Part shown: positions 60,292-64,000 of the stretch, one piece after another
Layout: every line of letters starts with the position of its first letter
Position numbering within the stretch: the stretch's first letter is position 1
Source: Gamsiella multidivaricata
Lineage: Eukaryota > Mortierellomycota > Mortierellomycetes > Mortierellales > Mortierellaceae
Length of the DNA: 64,000 nucleotides
NCBI RefSeq assembly: GCF_025024155.1
Contig: NW_026251777.1
Location: forward strand, 124,001-188,000
Reading direction: 5' to 3'
Made by a program: the position numbers and the translations under genes
Notes under the pieces: generated by a model
What the model was told of the DNA's origin: nothing
What the model saw: only the letters and a program-made list of their open reading frames with translations
Database searches by the model: none

Positions 60292-61604
60292 GGTGAGATG
60301 GGGAATGAGAATAAGAAGTGGGTTGGTGGGATGAGTATAGAGGGAGAGAAGGAGAAAGGGAGCGAGGAAGAGAGATTGGTGGCAACAAATCAGGAAAGAG
60401 AAAAGCTTATGTCCAGGGTTACCACATGACCTGTGGAAATGGAGGAAATGGAATTCCTCATAGTCATTGTTTTTGGGCAAAGCAACTTGCAGTTGCAGCT
60501 TCAGTCAGTCAGAGACTAGGGGCATTCAATTCAGTTCGAGGCTAAAAGTTCGCTCTTGGTGACCCCTGCCCCGCTCCCCCTGCCCCGTTCCCCCTGCTCC
60601 AGTCCATGGGTGATTGGCTCTTTTTTATAGGGTGGCAATGGTAATGATAGCGATAATGACAATGGGAATGATATTCCTGCACGCTCGCTCGCTCGCTCAC
60701 TCTGACAGATCTGCCTGATTCTGCTCCATCACTCACATTCACCTCATCGCTTCATTCGCTTTCTTCATCAGCACCACTCACTTCTTATCTGCATCACCCA
60801 TCGCCCTTTTCTCTCCTCTCGTCATCGTCATCCCCTCTTCCCCTTCTCTCCCCTCTCTCCTTCTCATCGCTCCTTCCCCTCTCGCACACTCCTTCACACC
60901 CTCTTCAACTTCTTTCTCTCTCTCCACCCTTCACTCGCTGTCCAATGTAGTAGCCCACGTAACACTCCTTCTCTCTTCACCATCGCCTGCTTCATCTCAT
61001 CGCTACCTCTTTGTTTTCTTTCTTCCTCTTCTCATTCTCACCTCCCTTTCTCCCTCCCTTCTGTCTTTCCCCGCTAGAACATCCCTTTCCTCCTTGACTT
61101 TCCTCATCCCTTTTTTTTCTTTTTCCTTTTTTTTCTTTCTCTCTCTTCATCCTCACATCTACACTCTGCCACTTCAGTCCTTCAACTGCCATTCTTCTGC
61201 CTTGTAAGTGATGCCACGGAACACCCACCCCTCATTGCCCCATTCTACCGCCCTCCTCTCCCGCATACATCACCATGTATCGATGAATGGATTGTTTACT
61301 CCTCTCTATCGTCTTTTACTAATCGTCTTTCTCACCCATGGACTCATCTACTTTTAGGTCTTGCCCTCGCATCATCCTAAGTGCACTCACCCTCCACTCA
61401 CGCTCTACACACCCACACCTTCACCAGCTCTTTGACTACAATCCCCTTTCCCTACTGCTGCTCCCTTTCATTTCAATTCCCCATACTTTCCAGCCATCCT
61501 GACGACCCGTGACGGACGGCTGGTCAAACTTCCTCACGCTCTTTCTCCCTCTCTCCCTCTTCACCTGTTTGATTGAAGAGTGTATCATTACCATTGTCAT
61601 TCCA
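60292..61604. promoter_or_regulatory. Long CT-rich divergent region, PHA2 and GATA gene
   Basis: The 1.3 kb between divergent starts is strikingly pyrimidine-rich on the plus strand from about 60730 to 61570, with hardly any purine runs. It is likely the GATA gene's long 5' leader/promoter. (GCTC)4 occurs at 60686-60700 and short CCCCTGC repeats at 60565-60598. No gene seen. Confidence 0.5.
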
Positions 61605-63654
61605 ATGAACACGATCCATCCTTCTGTCCAACGAGTCCATTCCTCCATGTCCAATCTAAAGGACGCAGTCACCTCTGCTGCTGCTGCAGCTTCAGAAAAG
61701 ATCAGTACGCGTCCCGCCAACTTTACTGTGCGCCACGACCCTAAGCACCGCCGGGACAGTCGCCCTCACACTCTGTCCACGTACTCTGAGGACCCCTCTG
61801 AGATCCTTGGATCCGGAAGGCAGGTCTCCAGCAACCACCCCCACAATAACGATGCTGGTCATCGCACTAAAGTATCCCCTGCAAAGCGGAAACAGGACAC
61901 AATGGTATACATTCATTCTTCGAATATGACCTGATCCCTCCGCTCTGTCCCTCTTATCGCCCAAACGCGTGTAAGATTGTAAGATTTGTCTGAATTATTG
62001 ATCCCGTTTTTTCCTTGTGTTCCTCTCACGCAACAGATGAATAACCAAAAGGCATCGAAACCAAAACGGCTAAAGGAGCATGACGACAAGGGGCCAGGGC
62101 CATCATCGCTCAAAAAGACCAGTAGTGGACCCAAACGGAATGGCGTATCTTCAGGACCGTCCTCCAATCCAGCGCAGCAGAAACGCTGTGGTTATTGCGG
62201 CTGCACCACAACGCCCATGTGGCGACGCGGTCCCGATGGCCCAAGCACGCTCTGCAATGCCTGTGGTGTTAAATGGAAGCACGGAAAAATATTACAGGAT
62301 CCCAACACCAACAACAATGATGGCAACCATCAGCAGCAAACCCTCAAATCTGGTGCAGCCTCATCGACCTCAACCTCATCCACATCACCGCCGGGTTCTT
62401 TGGCTTCTGTCACTCCCCCAATCAACTCTAAACCAAGTAAAGAACGCTCTGGGAATGGACATGCGCGGCATGGAGACGAGAAAAAGTGGCACAGCAGCAA
62501 GGTGTCGGCCAAGAAAGCGTCACATGGGACATTGCGAGGCGACTTTGAGGCCAGGTCAGGCGAAAAGTCTAGTTCAGCCGAGAGCAAGGATGGATCAAGA
62601 GCCCTCGAAACAGAGCGAATTGTCCCTGTCAAAAAGAGGCATTCAGGCAAAGGTACGTACAACCCCCCGTTGTATCCTTATTCTGTTTGTAAGTGTGCGT
62701 CAAGGAAACATCCTCGACTAATACATGTATCCTTTCCACGCTTTGCTTAGTCGTGCCCGTAAGTCCTCCAGGTCCACGGATGGTACCGATCCATGAGCTG
62801 GGAGACCCTACCAGGACACCATTCAAATTCACCCCAGCAAAAACAAGTCCTAGCAGAAAGCACGGTTTTAATGATGGCGAGGCACAATTGAATGGACGGA
62901 CGAAGCATATGAAGAGCGAATATATTTTCCAGGACCACTCTGGTGGCACATCCTCGTCTTCCGGTAGCACTACATCAGCACAGTCTGACATTCAGGACGC
63001 TCAAGGTGCTCACGATGAGGAGGATGCTCAGGATGAGGAGGATGCCCCGCTTGACGTCGAAGGCGGTATCGAACCACAAGCTGGCGGTGATCACGTCTCA
63101 TTATACGCAGCCAAAAACTTATACACCAATAATACGGCGACATTTCCTTTGCACTTCCCAACCATCTCGATTGCATTTGGACCCAATAATGCCTATTACA
63201 CCTACCCGAATTGCGCCGTAGTCCTGTTCGAGAACCACTTCCGAATTAAGCTGGTTCAAGGAGGTGAAAAGACCGAGATTGATGTATGGAAGGAAGGGAT
63301 TGAGGGAACAGAGTTCCAGGCCGTTGATGTCGGCGATGGAGAGAGCATGATCGTCATGAAAGCCCTCCTGCGACAATACCTAACCCGGTAGGCATTATCT
63401 TCAGAATCTACCTTTGATGTTTCATTTGCATGACTTTTCATGGCATGGCCTCATTGTTGTATCGTCGTTATCACCTTGTTTTTAGATTCGACAAGGAACT
63501 GCTGAATCCAGACAGGAACGAAAGTTTGATCGTCTTTCGGTTCCGTGAACGACTTGATGGTGGTGGACCGTCCGTCAAGCCATTGCTCGAACACTGGCTC
63601 GCGACAGATATCCCCGTTCCACCACCCCCTTCCAATGACTCTTTGGAAGCATGA
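61605..63654 (+). CDS. GATA zinc-finger protein with conserved-looking C-terminal domain
   Basis: Exons 61605-61904, 62037-62652, 62751-63387 and 63486-63654 give 573 residues. One GATA finger lies at residues 151-176 (CGYCGC...[18 protein letters not shown]), a C-x2-C-x18-C-x2-C form like fungal WC-2 and plant GATA factors rather than the x17 form of AreA, followed by the basic GVKWKHGK. Such proteins bind (A/T)GATA(A/G) DNA. The middle is Ser/Thr-rich, basic and disordered, with an acidic block [16 protein letters not shown]. The last ~170 residues look folded: [69 protein letters not shown] cannot name that domain. The ATG at 61605 is the first in frame. Targets unknown. Confidence 0.85.
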
Positions 63655-64000
63655 TAATGTCCTTTTTTTTTTTTTTTTTGTACTTTACATACCATTACTC
63701 TTTTCTCTTCGTTTTTGTTTCATGTCCTTCAATTTCTCTAGCAAATCCACGCCAATTGTGCCTTCCCAACGTTTTCAGTCATCTTTTGCGTTATACCATG
63801 CTAGTAGTAGTAGTAGTAGTAGTTTTTTTTTTTTTTTTTTTTTTTTTAATGTTGCTTTCTACTTACAATCATTTTCTGTTTCTGTTAAACCCTTTCATAT
63901 AACGTTAAAATAATAATTCGATTGAGAGGCCTCTGCTATATATGCACAAGGAAATACCAATGGCTCTGCATATGAAAACCGTCCAAATGGATCCGAATAT
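63655..64000. other. 3' flank of GATA gene with repeats
   Basis: T run at 63663-63679, (TAG)7 at 63802-63822 running straight into a T25-type run (63823-63847), then AT-rich DNA to the window edge. No gene seen. Confidence 0.6.

Overview
The window is fungal nuclear DNA. Genes are dense, on both strands, and cut by about 60 modelled spliceosomal introns, mostly 45-160 nt with GT..AG ends and polypyrimidine acceptors. Homopolymer A/T runs are common and several proteins carry polyglutamine. The gene set (Utp22, Pat1, Mim2, Tma7, Gvp36, Gpc1, class II aldolase, Pcl-type cyclin) and the intron-rich, moderate-GC style suggest an early-diverging fungus, most likely Mucoromycota/Mortierellomycotina. 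That placement is an inference; there is no rRNA in the window to settle it.

Layout. 1-1353: 3' end of a UTP22/NOL6 ribosome-biogenesis gene. 2331-6903: a TMEM184-family membrane protein with a very long Q-rich tail. 7629-10645 (-) PAT1 mRNA-decay factor, divergent from a small MIM2-like mitochondrial import gene (11087-11540). 11838-12540 (-) a small unrecognised gene; 12630-13594 a conserved mitochondrial protein. 13930-17381 (-) a Cid1-like terminal nucleotidyltransferase. 19256-19795 (-) TMA7, divergent from a LETM1/MDM38 gene (20662-22422). 22708-24241 (-) GVP36-like BAR protein; 24533-26420 (-) GPC1 glycerophosphocholine acyltransferase. 26421-34328 is a gene-poor stretch of almost 8 kb. 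34329-36820 Pho80/Pcl-type cyclin; 37306-37998 NAA38-like Sm protein; 38263-39313 (-) mitoribosomal mS35, divergent from FBA1 aldolase (39732-41490). 43126-44786 Q-rich protein of unknown function. 45472-46630 thioredoxin-like protein with a C-terminal SAP/MANF-like domain, followed by a 70-residue gene (46843-47055) that is that domain alone. 47.8-50.9 kb: two decayed genes, one a probable Fanzor/TnpB-like relic. 51157-54670 protein with two ZNRD2-type zinc domains; 56160-58501 F-box/WD40 protein; 58694-60291 (-) prephenate dehydratase; 61605-63654 GATA-finger protein.

Themes. There is no operon logic. Several unrelated housekeeping genes share divergent promoters (PAT1/MIM2, TMA7/LETM1, mS35/FBA1). 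Pat1 and the terminal nucleotidyltransferase both belong to RNA 3'-end and decay biology, and Mim2, the unknown 12.6-kb protein, LETM1 and mS35 are mitochondrial. The most unusual content is the relic region at 47.8-50.9 kb, the duplicated SAP/MANF-like domain at 46.5-47.05 kb, and three introns that appear to use GC-AG splice sites.

All gene models are manual. Exon joins were chosen by splice consensus plus reading-frame continuity and checked for length arithmetic, but no transcript data or database searches were available.
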